From the NCBI GenBank assembly GCA_019414515.1, contig DXLX01000026.1, positions 1 to 64,000 of the forward strand: DNA of 64,000 nucleotides. The letters are read 5' to 3'. This stretch comes from Collinsella sp. (GTDB lineage Bacteria; Actinomycetota; Coriobacteriia; Coriobacteriales; Coriobacteriaceae). This document shows positions 1 through 9,461 of this stretch, piece by piece. The notes beneath the pieces were generated by a model. That model saw only the letters and a list, made by a program, of their open reading frames with translations, was not told the DNA's origin and did no database searches. Both the position numbers and the translations under genes were made by a program. Numbering within the stretch: the stretch's first letter is position 1; each line of letters begins with the position of its first letter.

Positions 1-24
1 CCATATTATTGATGACGTCGACAG

Positions 25-41
25 GCGGGGTGGTTCCCCGC
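25..41 (+). other. Small hairpin upstream of mraZ
   Basis: GCGGGG and CCCCGC pair around a 5-base loop about 40 bases before mraZ. There is no T-tract, so it may be the tail of an upstream terminator or a leader structure. No clear set of MraZ-type TGGGN repeats is visible in the short stretch available. Confidence 0.3.
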
Positions 42-77
42 GTACGTGCCATCTGAGTAACCGAGGGGAGGGCGCAC

Positions 78-512
78 ATGGGAATGACGGGTGCATACGA
101 GCGCAATCTCGATGCAAAAGGTCGTCTGTCCCTGCCTGCACCCCTTCGCGAGGAGCTTGGAGAGCACGTTCGCGTGTTCAAAGCCCTGGATGTCGATGCT
201 CTGTACGTGTTCTCTGCCGAGGCCTTCGATAAGTGGGTCGAAGGACTCTTCGCGGGTCGTGAGGGCCACGAGGGTTTTAACCCGCGTGACATTAATGACC
301 AGAAGCTCATGAGGGCGATCAACAAGCGCACCACGTCGATGGACGTGGACAGCGCCGGTCGTATCGGTCTTTCCGAGTCTCTCCGCAAGCAGGCGAACCT
401 CGACCGCGAGGTCACGGTTGTGGGCAACTACGACCACCTTGAGGTTTGGGATCGCGCCGCGGCCGATGAGGACGATGACGATGAGGCCCTGCTGGACCTC
501 TTCTTCTCGTAA
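78..512 (+). CDS. mraZ: Transcriptional regulator MraZ
   Basis: This is a DNA-binding regulator of the dcw cluster that acts in the cytoplasm on its own promoter. The 144-residue protein has the two expected SpoVT/AbrB-like half domains, each with the family core: DAKGR at residues 12-16 and DSAGR at 91-95. Length is normal for the family. It ends in an acidic tail (residues 130-140 rich in D and E), which is longer than in many homologues. The start is supported by a strong GAGGGGAGG ribosome binding site 5-6 bases upstream. It is the first gene of the cluster and is followed 20 bases later by rsmH, the standard order. Confidence 0.96.
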   Translation: MGMTGAYERNLDAKGRLSLPAPLREELGEHVRVFKALDVDALYVFSAEAFDKWVEGLFAGREGHEGFNPRDINDQKLMRAINKRTTSMDVDSAGRIGLSESLRKQANLDREVTVVGNYDHLEVWDRAAADEDDDDEALLDLFFS

Positions 513-532
513 GGGCAAGGCACGGGTAACGG

Positions 533-1498
533 ATGGAGCGTGGGATCTTGACACAAGAATATCGGCATGAACCTGTCATGCTCGGCGAAGTGCTTGAGTC
601 GCTGCGGCTAAAGAGCGGCTCCGTTGTCTGCGATTGCACCCTTGGCGGTGCCGGCCATTCGGTAAAGATGGCCGCGCAGGTGGGGGAGACGGGCCTTTTG
701 CTCGGCGTCGATCAGGACGACATGGCCCTCGAGGCCGCTGGCGCCCGTCTGGACCGCGAGGTTCCCGGCGTTCCGCACCAGCTGCTGAAGGGCAACTTCG
801 GCGACTTGGACGAGCTGCTTTGCTCGGCCGAGGTGCCCGGGGTCGATGGCTTCCTGTTCGATTTGGGCGTTTCGTCACCGCAACTCGATATCCCTGGCAG
901 GGGCTTTTCGTATAACGAGGACGCCCCATTGGACATGCGGATGGATCCGGGCAATAACACCTTAAACGCAGCTGAGGTCATCAACACCTATAACGAACAC
1001 GACCTCGCCCGGATTCTACGCGTCTACGGCGAAGAGAAGTTCGCCTCGCAGATCGCGCGCGAGATCGTGCGCCGCCGTGAGCAAGAACCGATCGAAACCA
1101 CCGGCCAATTTGTCGAGATCATCAAGGCGGGTATCCCGGCTGCCGCTCGTCGGCATGGCGGACACCCGGCCAAGAAAAGTTTCCAGGCCATTCGCATCGA
1201 GGTTAATCACGAGCTCGATGTGCTCGAACGAGGGCTTGATGCCGCCACCAGGTGGCTCAACCCGGGCGGACGTATCTGCGTCATCTCGTATCACTCGCTC
1301 GAGGACCGTATCGTAAAGAACCACTTTAAGGAGATGAGCCAGGGGTGCACGTGTCCGCCGGAGATTCCGGTGTGCGTGTGCGGCAACGTGCCGATACTCA
1401 AGGTCATCACCCGCAAACCCTTGGTTGCCCAGCCTGATGAGGTTGAGCGCAACCCTCGGGCGAGATCAGCCAAAATCCGCGTGGCGCAGCGTCTGTAG
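533..1498 (+). CDS. rsmH: 16S rRNA (cytosine(1402)-N(4))-methyltransferase RsmH
   Basis: The enzyme methylates N4 of C1402 in 16S rRNA using S-adenosylmethionine. The SAM-binding motif CTLGGAGHS lies at residues 35-43, and the family block SYHSLEDRIVKNHF and a Cys-rich CTCPPEIPVCVCG segment are near the C-terminus. Length (321 aa) fits the family. The ATG at 533 lacks a good ribosome binding site. An in-frame TTG at 548 has GGAG about 10 bases before it and would give the N-terminus MTQEYRHEPVML, close to typical RsmH starts, so the true start may be 548. It is the second gene of the dcw cluster. Confidence 0.96.
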   Translation: MERGILTQEYRHEPVMLGEVLESLRLKSGSVVCDCTLGGAGHSVKMAAQVGETGLLLGVDQDDMALEAAGARLDREVPGVPHQLLKGNFGDLDELLCSAEVPGVDGFLFDLGVSSPQLDIPGRGFSYNEDAPLDMRMDPGNNTLNAAEVINTYNEHDLARILRVYGEEKFASQIAREIVRRREQEPIETTGQFVEIIKAGIPAAARRHGGHPAKKSFQAIRIEVNHELDVLERGLDAATRWLNPGGRICVISYHSLEDRIVKNHFKEMSQGCTCPPEIPVCVCGNVPILKVITRKPLVAQPDEVERNPRARSAKIRVAQRL

Positions 1499-1588
1499 GC
1501 GCGACCGCGCGATATTGGACCTCCCGCTCGCACCATAAACGAAGCTTAAACACACTACCAACGTACTCGGGATGGGAGGCGGCATATC

Positions 1589-2059
1589 ATGGGCTACAAC
1601 ACTTCAAGCGCAGCACTCGCCTATGATATGAACGCCATGCCCGCCTATCGTGAGACGCCGCAGGCCCCCGTTGCTCCCCGTGAGCAGCGCGCGCCGCGCT
1701 TTGATGTCTACACGGGCGCGGGCCGTCAGGCAAACCAGGCGGTAAGCCCGGTTTTCATGAGCGTTCTTAAAACGTTTTGCATCATTGCGGCTATCTTCAT
1801 GACGATCGGCGTCGCCCGCGTGGCGCTCGCCGGCGTTACGGCCCAGGTGCTCAACAGCAACGCCGAGCTTACCAGCACGCTCGAAAAGGCGACCGATGAG
1901 AGCTCCGACCTGGAGGTCATGCATTCGGTCTATGGCGCCGACACGCGCATTCGCGACCTTGCGGGCGCTTATGGCATGGTGGAGCCCAGCGAGAGCGTTA
2001 CACTTGACTTTTCGCAGGATGCAGCCGCGGGCGCCAACGCGACCGCGACCGCTCAGTAG
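1589..2059 (+). CDS. ftsL: FtsL-like septal division protein
   Basis: A 156-residue bitopic membrane protein that fits FtsL, the divisome scaffold that works with FtsQ/DivIB. It has a cytoplasmic N-terminus of about 58 residues rich in Ala, Pro and Arg, one membrane segment at about 59-82, then a polar extracytoplasmic helix with leucine-spaced residues (QVLNSNAELTSTLEKATDES). FtsL is poorly conserved in sequence, so the call rests on topology, size and position between rsmH and ftsI. A GGGAGG ribosome binding site precedes the ATG. An unrelated small division protein in the same slot is the alternative. Confidence 0.75.
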   Translation: MGYNTSSAALAYDMNAMPAYRETPQAPVAPREQRAPRFDVYTGAGRQANQAVSPVFMSVLKTFCIIAAIFMTIGVARVALAGVTAQVLNSNAELTSTLEKATDESSDLEVMHSVYGADTRIRDLAGAYGMVEPSESVTLDFSQDAAAGANATATAQ

Positions 2060-2076
2060 CAAGACGGTAGCTGAGT

Positions 2077-3942
2077 ATGACAAATGACTATCGCCGCGGT
2101 TCCGATGGGGGCCGCGGTTCTGGACGTCCCTCGTCGCGGGGACGTTCTGGTTATCAAGGAACGGGTCGGCAATCTTACAACGCCGGGCAGTCCCGTGGCA
2201 ACGACCCGGCGTCGCGACTTCGCGGCTCGGGCGGCCCTCAAGTGCATAACACCAGGTCGCGCAAGAGTTCGTCGACCGAATGGCTCACAGGCGCACCTCT
2301 GCCTCGCCGCAAAGCCGTCATGGGCTTCATCGGGCTTGGCTTGGGCTTGGGCGTCTTTCGCCTTGCCGACTATCAAATTGTCGAAGCCGATAAACTGCGC
2401 GAGCGTGCCGATGCGCGCCGCCTGCTTGCGCAGACCCTCTATGCCAAACGCGGCACCATCTACGACCGCAACGGCAACGTGTTGGCGTCGTCGGTCGAAT
2501 GTCGCAACATCGCCGTGAACCCGCAGCTTGTCGAGGATGTTGACAAGACGGTGTCGGCGCTGGTCAAGGCAACTGGAATCGATAAAAAGACCTGCCGCAA
2601 GCTCGTTGAGTCCGATGGAACCTGGGTGTATATCAAGCGCCAGGTGGACGAAGACGATGTTGCGGCGCTGGAGAAGAAGAACCTGCCCGGCGTGCTTTTT
2701 GAGCAGGCCATGAAGCGCGTATATCCATACGGCAATCTGGCATCGCAGGTGCTGGGTGTAGTGAATGTAGACAACGACGGCTTGACGGGTCTCGAAAAGC
2801 AATACAACAAGCTTCTGACCGGCACGAACGGTTCTCTCGTACGCGAGCGCGCGAGGGACGGCAGCTATATCGCGGGCGGTGCCTATAAAAAGGTGGCTGC
2901 GGTCGACGGCGTTGATATCGTGACGACGCTCGACGTCAATATCCAGCGTGCGGCCGAGGATGCCCTAGCAGAGGCAGTTGAGAAGACTAAGGCCAAGAAC
3001 GGCTCGGCGCTGGTCACCGATCCTACGACAGGCGAGATCTTGGCAGCCTGCTCGTATCCGACTTACGACCAGACCGATCTGGAAAACGCCAAGATCGAGG
3101 ATATGAACTTGCGCCTGGTCACCGACGCCTACGAGCCCGGCTCGGTTTTTAAGACGCTCGTGGCGGGCGCCGGCTTCGACTTGGGCGTCGTGCGATCGAG
3201 TACGTCGTTTGAGGTGCCGGCGAGCATCAAGGTGGGCGACGATACCGTCACCGATGCCGACAAGCGCGACTATGCCATGACCATGGATGTGCGCGAGATG
3301 ATGCGCCGTTCGTCCAACGTGGGCTTTGTCCTAGTGGGGCGCAAGATCGGTGCCGACGACTTTGCCGCCTATGTGGACAAGTGGGGCATCGGTCACAGCT
3401 CGGGTGTCGATTTTCCGGGCGAGAGCCTGGGTATCGTCAAGGAGCGTGACCAGTATGACGGCGCCACGCTGGGCTCGATGAGTTTTGGACAGGCACTGTC
3501 CGTCTCGCCGATTGAGATCGCACGTGCCGTGGGCGGTATCGCCAACGGCGGCGTGATGATGACCCCGCACTTCTATAAGTCCAGCAAGGGCGACGAGAAG
3601 GACTGGGGCGAAGGCGAGCGTGCGATTTCGGAGGACGCCGCATCCCAGGTGACATCGTGCATGCAGACGGTCGTGTCCGAGGGAACGGGCGTTGGCGGCG
3701 CGGTTGACGGCTATGACGTGGCGGGTAAGACCGGTACGGCCGAACGTGCCGACGAGAACGGCGGCTACCTCAAGGAGAACTACATGTCGTCCTTTATGGG
3801 CTTTGCACCGGCACAATCGCCCAAGGTGCTGTGCTATATCACGCTCGACGGAACGCCGAGCGGCTCAGATGCCGCTGCGGTGCCGTTCCAGTCCATTATG
3901 GCCAACGCGCTCGACGTGCTGGGTATCCCGCACACGAAGTAG
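2077..3942 (+). CDS. ftsI: Septal peptidoglycan transpeptidase FtsI (class B PBP)
   Basis: This penicillin-binding protein crosslinks septal peptidoglycan together with FtsW. A long Arg/Ser/Gly-rich cytoplasmic N-terminus (about 78 residues) precedes one membrane anchor at about 80-100. The dimerisation domain follows (TIYDRNGNVLA). The transpeptidase motifs are intact: SVFK at 356-359 (catalytic Ser356), SSN at 412-414 and KTGT at 551-554. There are no PASTA domains at the C-terminus. The gene follows ftsL by 17 bases. The next gene is murF, not the usual murE. Confidence 0.95.
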   Translation: MTNDYRRGSDGGRGSGRPSSRGRSGYQGTGRQSYNAGQSRGNDPASRLRGSGGPQVHNTRSRKSSSTEWLTGAPLPRRKAVMGFIGLGLGLGVFRLADYQIVEADKLRERADARRLLAQTLYAKRGTIYDRNGNVLASSVECRNIAVNPQLVEDVDKTVSALVKATGIDKKTCRKLVESDGTWVYIKRQVDEDDVAALEKKNLPGVLFEQAMKRVYPYGNLASQVLGVVNVDNDGLTGLEKQYNKLLTGTNGSLVRERARDGSYIAGGAYKKVAAVDGVDIVTTLDVNIQRAAEDALAEAVEKTKAKNGSALVTDPTTGEILAACSYPTYDQTDLENAKIEDMNLRLVTDAYEPGSVFKTLVAGAGFDLGVVRSSTSFEVPASIKVGDDTVTDADKRDYAMTMDVREMMRRSSNVGFVLVGRKIGADDFAAYVDKWGIGHSSGVDFPGESLGIVKERDQYDGATLGSMSFGQALSVSPIEIARAVGGIANGGVMMTPHFYKSSKGDEKDWGEGERAISEDAASQVTSCMQTVVSEGTGVGGAVDGYDVAGKTGTAERADENGGYLKENYMSSFMGFAPAQSPKVLCYITLDGTPSGSDAAAVPFQSIMANALDVLGIPHTK

Positions 3943-4025
3943 GGGGTTACAATCTTTGGGGCGTTGTTTGTTGTCCCATATGAGGGTGTTCACATGCCCT
4001 GCACCACGCATGTGCGGCGCTGGGA

Positions 4026-4031
4026 TACAAT
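4026..4031 (+). promoter_or_regulatory. Possible -10 element before murF
   Basis: The 126-base gap between ftsI and murF contains a GGGATACAAT stretch that resembles a -10 box (TACAAT). No convincing -35 hexamer lies 16-18 bases upstream, so this is only a candidate internal promoter. Confidence 0.25.
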
Positions 4032-4068
4032 ACGCCGATAGCATTATTAGGTTTACAGGGGAGCTGCA

Positions 4069-5493
4069 ATGATAGAGATCGCCGTCAACAACCTCGCGGC
4101 CGCAACAGGGGCCCGAACCGTGACGGGAGAAGCCGATCGGGTATGCCGCGGGTGCGTTATCGACTCGCGCCAGGTCGAGGAAGGGACGATTTTCGTCGCC
4201 TTTCCCGGTGAAAACGTCGACGGCAATGATTTTGCTTCCCGTGCCGTCCAGTCGGGTGCCGGCGCCGTCGTGATGACGCGTGAGCCCGAGGCCGAGCTGG
4301 TCTCGCTGGCGCAGGACAAAGGATGCGCCATCCTGCTGACCGATGATCCCGAGGAGTTTCTGCTGCGTTTGGCGCACGCGTACCGTCTGGAGCTTGGCTG
4401 CCTGGTCGTTGGCATTACCGGTTCCATCGGCAAGACGACGACCAAGGACGTGCTCGCCGCTGTGCTCGCCAAGCGCTATCGTGTCTGGGCCACCAGGGGC
4501 AATTTCAATAACCTGATCGGCATGCCGCTCACGGTGCTTTCCGCTCCGGCCGATACCGAGGTCCTGGTGCTCGAGATGGGCATGAACCATTTCCACGAGA
4601 TTGAGCGCCTGTCCCTGTCCGCCAATCCCAACCTTGCCATCGTGAGCAAGATCGGCACCTCTCATATCGGCATTTTGGGTAGCCGCGAGAACATCGCCCG
4701 CGCTAAGGCCGAGATTGTCCAGGGTATGTGCGCCGCTGGCGACTTCTTGCCGCTGCTGGTTTTGGGCGGCGAGGACGACTTTACGCCGTTCATTCGCGAT
4801 ACGTTCGCCCAGCCTGCTGGTATCGACGTGATGCTGGCCGGCGTCTCGGACGATGATGAGGTCCGTGCCCGCGACATTCGTGTTGATGACGAGGGCCGTC
4901 CGGTCTTTACGCTCGATTTTGGCCAGGGTGAGACGATCGATACCATGCTTGCCATCCCCGGCGTGCAGTCCGTTCCTAATGCCGTTAAGGCCGCCGCGGT
5001 TGCCTATCGCCTGGGCGTGACGACCGAGCAGATCGATACTGCCTTTAGGGGCCTCACGATCACCGGTCACCGCCAGGAGATTAAGCGCGCCAAGAGCGGT
5101 GCCCGCGTCATTGACGATTCCTATAACGCCAGTGCCGAATCCATGGCTGCTGGCCTCGATCTGCTGTGCTCGCTTTCGTGCACGGGGTCTCGCATGGCGA
5201 TTCTGGGCGAGATGGGCGAGATGGGCGATGAGGCTCCTCGCATGCATGAGCTCGTGGGCGCCTATGCCGCCGCCAAGAAGCTCGACATGCTGGCGTGCGT
5301 GGGTGGTGAGCTGGCCCAGCTTATGGCCGATGCCGCGCGCATGATGGGTATGGACGAGGACCGCATCCAGGTGTTCTCCGATTATCAGCAGGTGCTCGAA
5401 CGCATGGGCGGCGCGCTTGAAAAACATGATGTTGTACTGGTCAAGGGTTCCCGCTTTGTTGAGCTCGACCGCTTTGTGGAAGGTGTGTGCTAG
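4069..5493 (+). CDS. murF: UDP-MurNAc-tripeptide:D-Ala-D-Ala ligase MurF
   Basis: MurF adds D-Ala-D-Ala to the UDP-MurNAc-tripeptide, the last cytoplasmic step of the stem peptide. The 474-residue protein has the Mur N-domain (VIDSRQVEEGTIFVAF), the ATP loop GITGSIGKTTTKD around residues 114-126, the MurF-specific blocks GNFNNLIGMPLT and EMGMNHFHEI, and a C-domain with DDSYNASAESM. These separate it from MurE, whose place it occupies directly after ftsI. A GGGGAG ribosome binding site precedes the ATG. The stop is two codons before mraY, so the two are translationally close. Confidence 0.96.
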   Translation: MIEIAVNNLAAATGARTVTGEADRVCRGCVIDSRQVEEGTIFVAFPGENVDGNDFASRAVQSGAGAVVMTREPEAELVSLAQDKGCAILLTDDPEEFLLRLAHAYRLELGCLVVGITGSIGKTTTKDVLAAVLAKRYRVWATRGNFNNLIGMPLTVLSAPADTEVLVLEMGMNHFHEIERLSLSANPNLAIVSKIGTSHIGILGSRENIARAKAEIVQGMCAAGDFLPLLVLGGEDDFTPFIRDTFAQPAGIDVMLAGVSDDDEVRARDIRVDDEGRPVFTLDFGQGETIDTMLAIPGVQSVPNAVKAAAVAYRLGVTTEQIDTAFRGLTITGHRQEIKRAKSGARVIDDSYNASAESMAAGLDLLCSLSCTGSRMAILGEMGEMGDEAPRMHELVGAYAAAKKLDMLACVGGELAQLMADAARMMGMDEDRIQVFSDYQQVLERMGGALEKHDVVLVKGSRFVELDRFVEGVC

Positions 5494-5496
5494 CCC

Positions 5497-6516
5497 ATGT
5501 TCGGCAATCCCTCGTATCCAACGTATCAGGCTTTTTTGGGGCTTGGCATCGCCGCTGCCATTGCGCTGCTGCTCATGCCGTGGTGGATCAAGCTGCTTAA
5601 GGTCGAGGGTATCGGCCAGCAGGTTCGTGCCGACGGCCCCAAGCGTCATTTGGTTAAGCAGGGAACGCCCACCATGGGTGGCGTTGTCATCCTCGTCGCG
5701 ATCTCGCTGACCTGCCTGCTGATGGGCAAGCTCACCACCGAGCTCGTGCTCGTGCTCCTCGCCACGCTGGCGACCGGCGTGCTGGGCCTGATTGACGACC
5801 TGACCTCCGTTACGCATGGGCGCTCGCTCGGTCTGACGCCTCATGCCAAGATGATCGGTCTAACCATTATCTGTGTCACCTTTACGGTACTTGCCGTTAA
5901 CTGGTGCGGCGTCGCCCCCGAGATTCGTTTTCCCGGCGGCCTGACGATTGACCTCGGTGTTCTTTCGACCACCATCTGCGGCCTTTCGTTCCCGTGGCTC
6001 TACATTGTCTTTTGCTGGCTGATGATCGCCGGTCTTTCTAATGCCGTGAACCTGACCGATGGCCTTGACGGTCTTGCTGGCGGCACCTCCATGATTGCCA
6101 TGCTCGCCATGGCTGCCATGGCGTTTTTGCACGGAGACGTGAACCTGTCCATCTTCTGCACCGCGTGTGCCGGTGCCTGCTTGGGCTTTCTGTGGTTCAA
6201 CTGCTATCCGGCGAGCATCTTTATGGGCGATACCGGCTCGCTTGCCCTGGGCGCCGCGTTTGCCTGCACGTCCATCATGACCAACACCGAGGTCGTCTCC
6301 CTCATCATCGGCGGCCTGTTTATCGTTGAGACCCTGTCGGTCATGATTCAGGTTGTCTACTTCCACTTTACGCACAAGCGCGTCTTCCTTATGGCGCCCA
6401 TCCATCATCATTTCGAAAAGAAGGGCTGGGCCGAGACCAAGGTCGTCATCCGTTTTTGGATTATCGCTGCGGCCTTTGGTGCCGTTGGCCTTGCTTTGTT
6501 CTTCCAGTTGGGATAG
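5497..6516 (+). CDS. mraY: Phospho-MurNAc-pentapeptide transferase MraY
   Basis: MraY is the polytopic membrane enzyme that transfers phospho-MurNAc-pentapeptide to undecaprenyl phosphate to make lipid I. At 339 residues it shows about ten hydrophobic segments, the family core NLTDGLDGLAGG with its catalytic aspartates, the GDTGSLALG loop and the histidine motif PIHHHFEKKGW near the C-terminus. It starts 3 bases after murF ends and precedes murD by 9 bases, so the three are very likely cotranscribed. Confidence 0.97.
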   Translation: MFGNPSYPTYQAFLGLGIAAAIALLLMPWWIKLLKVEGIGQQVRADGPKRHLVKQGTPTMGGVVILVAISLTCLLMGKLTTELVLVLLATLATGVLGLIDDLTSVTHGRSLGLTPHAKMIGLTIICVTFTVLAVNWCGVAPEIRFPGGLTIDLGVLSTTICGLSFPWLYIVFCWLMIAGLSNAVNLTDGLDGLAGGTSMIAMLAMAAMAFLHGDVNLSIFCTACAGACLGFLWFNCYPASIFMGDTGSLALGAAFACTSIMTNTEVVSLIIGGLFIVETLSVMIQVVYFHFTHKRVFLMAPIHHHFEKKGWAETKVVIRFWIIAAAFGAVGLALFFQLG

Positions 6517-6525
6517 TGGTCTTTC

Positions 6526-7932
6526 ATGCCTCTTGCTGATGTCTTTAGCCTGCTCGTTTTGGGTCAGGGCAAATCCGGTCTCGATGTCGCCCGCTGGGCG
6601 CTGGCGCATCCCGAGCGCGTAAGCGCCGTTACCGTGTATGGCGGCGGCACCTCTGAGCCCAATGACGCCACGCGTGCGCTCGAGGCTGCTGGTGCGTCGT
6701 TTGTCTATGGGACCGAACAGGTCGAGGGCGCCTATGACGTATGCGTGACGTGCCCGGGCATCTCGGAGTTCTCGTGCTTCTTTAAGGCCGGGCGCGAGCA
6801 TGCCGCCCAGATTATGGGTGAGCCCGAGTTTGCCTATCGCCTGTCGCCCGATAACTGGATTGCCATCACGGGCACCAACGGCAAGACGACCACCACGTCG
6901 CTGACTGATTATCTGCTTAAGGCTGCCGGCGAGGCCAGCGTTGCTGTCGGCAACATCGGCGAGCCGCCGGTCAACGAGATTGACGGCCGAGCCCACAACG
7001 AGTGGTTTGTGGCTGAGCTCTCGAGCTATCAGATTGCTACGACAACCGAGCTCCACCCCCGCGTGGCGGTGCTGCTCAACATCACTCCCGACCACTTGGG
7101 CTGGCATAAGAGCCATAAGAACTACGCGCTTGCCAAGATCAAACTGTTTGACAATATGGTCGATGACGATCTGGCGGTTGTCGACGTCGAAGACGCCGGC
7201 ATTCACGAGTTCGATGAGTACATCTACACGCCGGGTCGTCGCATCTGCAAGGTTGCCTTTGACGAGCCTGAGGGCGAGGATGCCGCCTTTGTGCGCGACG
7301 GCAAGATGGTCGTGCGCCTGAAGGGCGTCGAGACCCCGCTCATCGCTACATCCGAGCTCAAGATCTCGGGCCATCACAATGTTATCAATGCCCTGTGCGC
7401 CGCCACGGCTGCCTTGGCGGTCGGTGCCGATGTCGATGGTGTCTGCCGCGGTCTTGCCTCGTTCCAGCCGCTCGAGCACCGCGTGGAGCCGTGTGGCGAG
7501 ATTGACGGCGTGCGCTACGTCAACGATTCCAAGGCGACCAACACCGATGCGGTCGAGAAGGCACTGACGGCATTTCCCGATGACGACGTGATCTTGCTGC
7601 TCGGCGGCCACGATAAGGGCACGCCGCTCACGGACTTCGCGCGCGTCGTTATGGACAACGTGCGCTCGGTCGTCTGCTTTGGCGATGCGCGCGAGCGCTT
7701 CACCGCCGCTATGGACGAGGCCGATGTCGATGGCGATGTGGATATCGCCCAGGCGGATGACCTACGCGACGCCGTGGACGTCGCCCGTTCGCTGTCGAGC
7801 CGTGGTGACGTGATCTTACTTTCTCCTGCCTGCTCTTCGTTCGATGAGTTCTCGGGCTATGAGGAGCGCGGCCGCGTGTTTAAGGACTACGTGGCCCAGC
7901 TTGCCGCTGCAGCGAAATCTCAAATGGAATAG
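6526..7932 (+). CDS. murD: UDP-MurNAc-L-alanine:D-glutamate ligase MurD
   Basis: MurD adds D-glutamate to UDP-MurNAc-L-Ala. The 468-residue protein has a Rossmann-like N-domain beginning with LLVLGQGKSGLDVARW, the ATP loop ITGTNGKTTTTSL near residue 115, the central block LNITPDHLGWH, and the C-domain with YVNDSKATNTDA and LLLGGHDKG, which are typical of MurD. It sits in its normal place between mraY and ftsW. The next start is 8 bases after the stop. Confidence 0.96.
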   Translation: MPLADVFSLLVLGQGKSGLDVARWALAHPERVSAVTVYGGGTSEPNDATRALEAAGASFVYGTEQVEGAYDVCVTCPGISEFSCFFKAGREHAAQIMGEPEFAYRLSPDNWIAITGTNGKTTTTSLTDYLLKAAGEASVAVGNIGEPPVNEIDGRAHNEWFVAELSSYQIATTTELHPRVAVLLNITPDHLGWHKSHKNYALAKIKLFDNMVDDDLAVVDVEDAGIHEFDEYIYTPGRRICKVAFDEPEGEDAAFVRDGKMVVRLKGVETPLIATSELKISGHHNVINALCAATAALAVGADVDGVCRGLASFQPLEHRVEPCGEIDGVRYVNDSKATNTDAVEKALTAFPDDDVILLLGGHDKGTPLTDFARVVMDNVRSVVCFGDARERFTAAMDEADVDGDVDIAQADDLRDAVDVARSLSSRGDVILLSPACSSFDEFSGYEERGRVFKDYVAQLAAAAKSQME

Positions 7933-7940
7933 GGGTTGCG

Positions 7941-9461
7941 GTGAGAGAGGAGAGCCCCCGACAAGGTATGAGGAGGCCCGACTCGGACCGTGCTTCCTCA
8001 CGTCGTATCACACCGCGTTCCAGCCGCGGCGGGCAGTCGTTTAGCGAACGCTATATTGCCGGCGTTCCCGCCCGTATCATGCGCCCCCGTTTGATATTCA
8101 TGGCCTGCTTGTTTACCTTGGTATGCTTTGGCCTGCTGATGGTGTACTCGGCGTCTTCGGTCGAGGCGCTGCACGAGAATGGCTCGGCGACGTTTTTTCT
8201 GGGTCGACAGGCCGCGTTTGCCGTGGTCGGTGTTCTGGCGCTGATTGCCATCGTGCGCGTTTTGCCGGACAGCTGGTTTGGGGAGGATGTGCTCAGGATC
8301 TTCCTCATAGGCATGATAGGGCTACTGTTTCTGGTGTTCTTGGTGGGCAGCGGCAGCCGTGGCGCCACGCGCTGGCTTAACATCGCCGGTATTCAGTTCC
8401 AGCCTTCCGAGTTTTTAAAGCCATTTGCCATTGCGTATTCGGCCATCATGCTTGATCGCTTCTTTTCGCCCGGTGGCAACATCAACGAATTTCTTCGCAA
8501 GATGGGCATCTACCTGGGCATTTCGCTCTTTCTGATCTTTATCCAGCCCGATTTCGGTACTGTCCTGATCATCCTGTTGACCCTCATGTGCATGGCGTTG
8601 TTTGCGGGTCTCGACCCCAGATTTATCATCGGCGTGCTAATCTTCGGCATTCTCGTGATCGTGATTGCGCTTGTCGCAGAGCCGTACCGTATGGTGCGTA
8701 TTCAGGTTGCCTTGAACCCTTGGGCCGACGAGTATGGTGACGGCTATCAGGCCACGCTTGCCATTATGGCCTTTGCCTCGGGCGGTCTGTTCGGCCGTGG
8801 CATCGGCAACTCAACCATGAAGTACTCGTATCTGCCCGAGGCGCACAATGACTACATCCTGGCCATCATTGGCGAGGAAGTCGGTTTTGTCGGAACCGTG
8901 CTGTTCTTCTTGGTGTTTGCGATGCTGATCTACTCGGCGTTTCGCATTGCCGAGCAGGCGACCGATCGCCGGGGCGCGCTTATGGCGTCTGGCTCCGCGG
9001 TCATTCTCGCAGTGCAGTTTTTGATTAACGCGCTGGGCATCCTCAACGTGTTTCCCATGACGGGCAAACCGTTGCCGTTTATTAGCTACGGCGGTTCGTC
9101 GATTATTGTGTCGCTCATGCTTGCCGGGTTGATCCTGCGCGTTTCGTACGAGAGCGCCCGCCGCGATGAGTATGACCGCCGCCGCGAGAGCTTTGCCGTT
9201 ATGGATGAGAGTACCGCCGGCGTGCCCCACGTGCGCGGCGAGCGATCTTTGCGTAACGGTTTTACCGTCCTGGATGGCTCTGCGACCGAGCCGGCAGCCC
9301 GCCCGCGTCAGCGAACGGCGCCGCAAGGTCGTCCTCAGCGCCCCAGCCCTCGCAACGCGGGCGGCGGATATAATCGAATCGATTTGAACTCGGACTCGTC
9401 GGCGCGTCTGCGTACCGACGACCAGGGACCGCGTGTACGAAGGGACTACCATGACCGATAA
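7941..9461 (+). CDS. ftsW: Peptidoglycan glycosyltransferase FtsW
   Basis: FtsW is the SEDS-family glycan polymerase of the divisome and the partner of FtsI. The 506-residue protein has about ten membrane segments, with the SEDS signatures GATRWL, FQPSEFLK, the loop NPWADEYGDGYQ and the C-terminal PLPFISYGGSSI. It has a basic N-terminus and a Pro/Arg-rich cytoplasmic tail of about 85 residues, a form common in actinobacteria. The GTG start at 7941 has AGGGG five bases upstream; an ATG at 7968 is an alternative. The 3' end overlaps murG by 11 bases. Confidence 0.95.
   Translation: MREESPRQGMRRPDSDRASSRRITPRSSRGGQSFSERYIAGVPARIMRPRLIFMACLFTLVCFGLLMVYSASSVEALHENGSATFFLGRQAAFAVVGVLALIAIVRVLPDSWFGEDVLRIFLIGMIGLLFLVFLVGSGSRGATRWLNIAGIQFQPSEFLKPFAIAYSAIMLDRFFSPGGNINEFLRKMGIYLGISLFLIFIQPDFGTVLIILLTLMCMALFAGLDPRFIIGVLIFGILVIVIALVAEPYRMVRIQVALNPWADEYGDGYQATLAIMAFASGGLFGRGIGNSTMKYSYLPEAHNDYILAIIGEEVGFVGTVLFFLVFAMLIYSAFRIAEQATDRRGALMASGSAVILAVQFLINALGILNVFPMTGKPLPFISYGGSSIIVSLMLAGLILRVSYESARRDEYDRRRESFAVMDESTAGVPHVRGERSLRNGFTVLDGSATEPAARPRQRTAPQGRPQRPSPRNAGGGYNRIDLNSDSSARLRTDDQGPRVRRDYHDR

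Noticed and set aside
3865..5844. Very long open frame on the minus strand across murF
   Set aside because: It is the antisense shadow of ftsI/murF/mraY in GC-rich coding DNA; it has no ribosome binding site or recognisable motif, and the plus-strand genes are certain.
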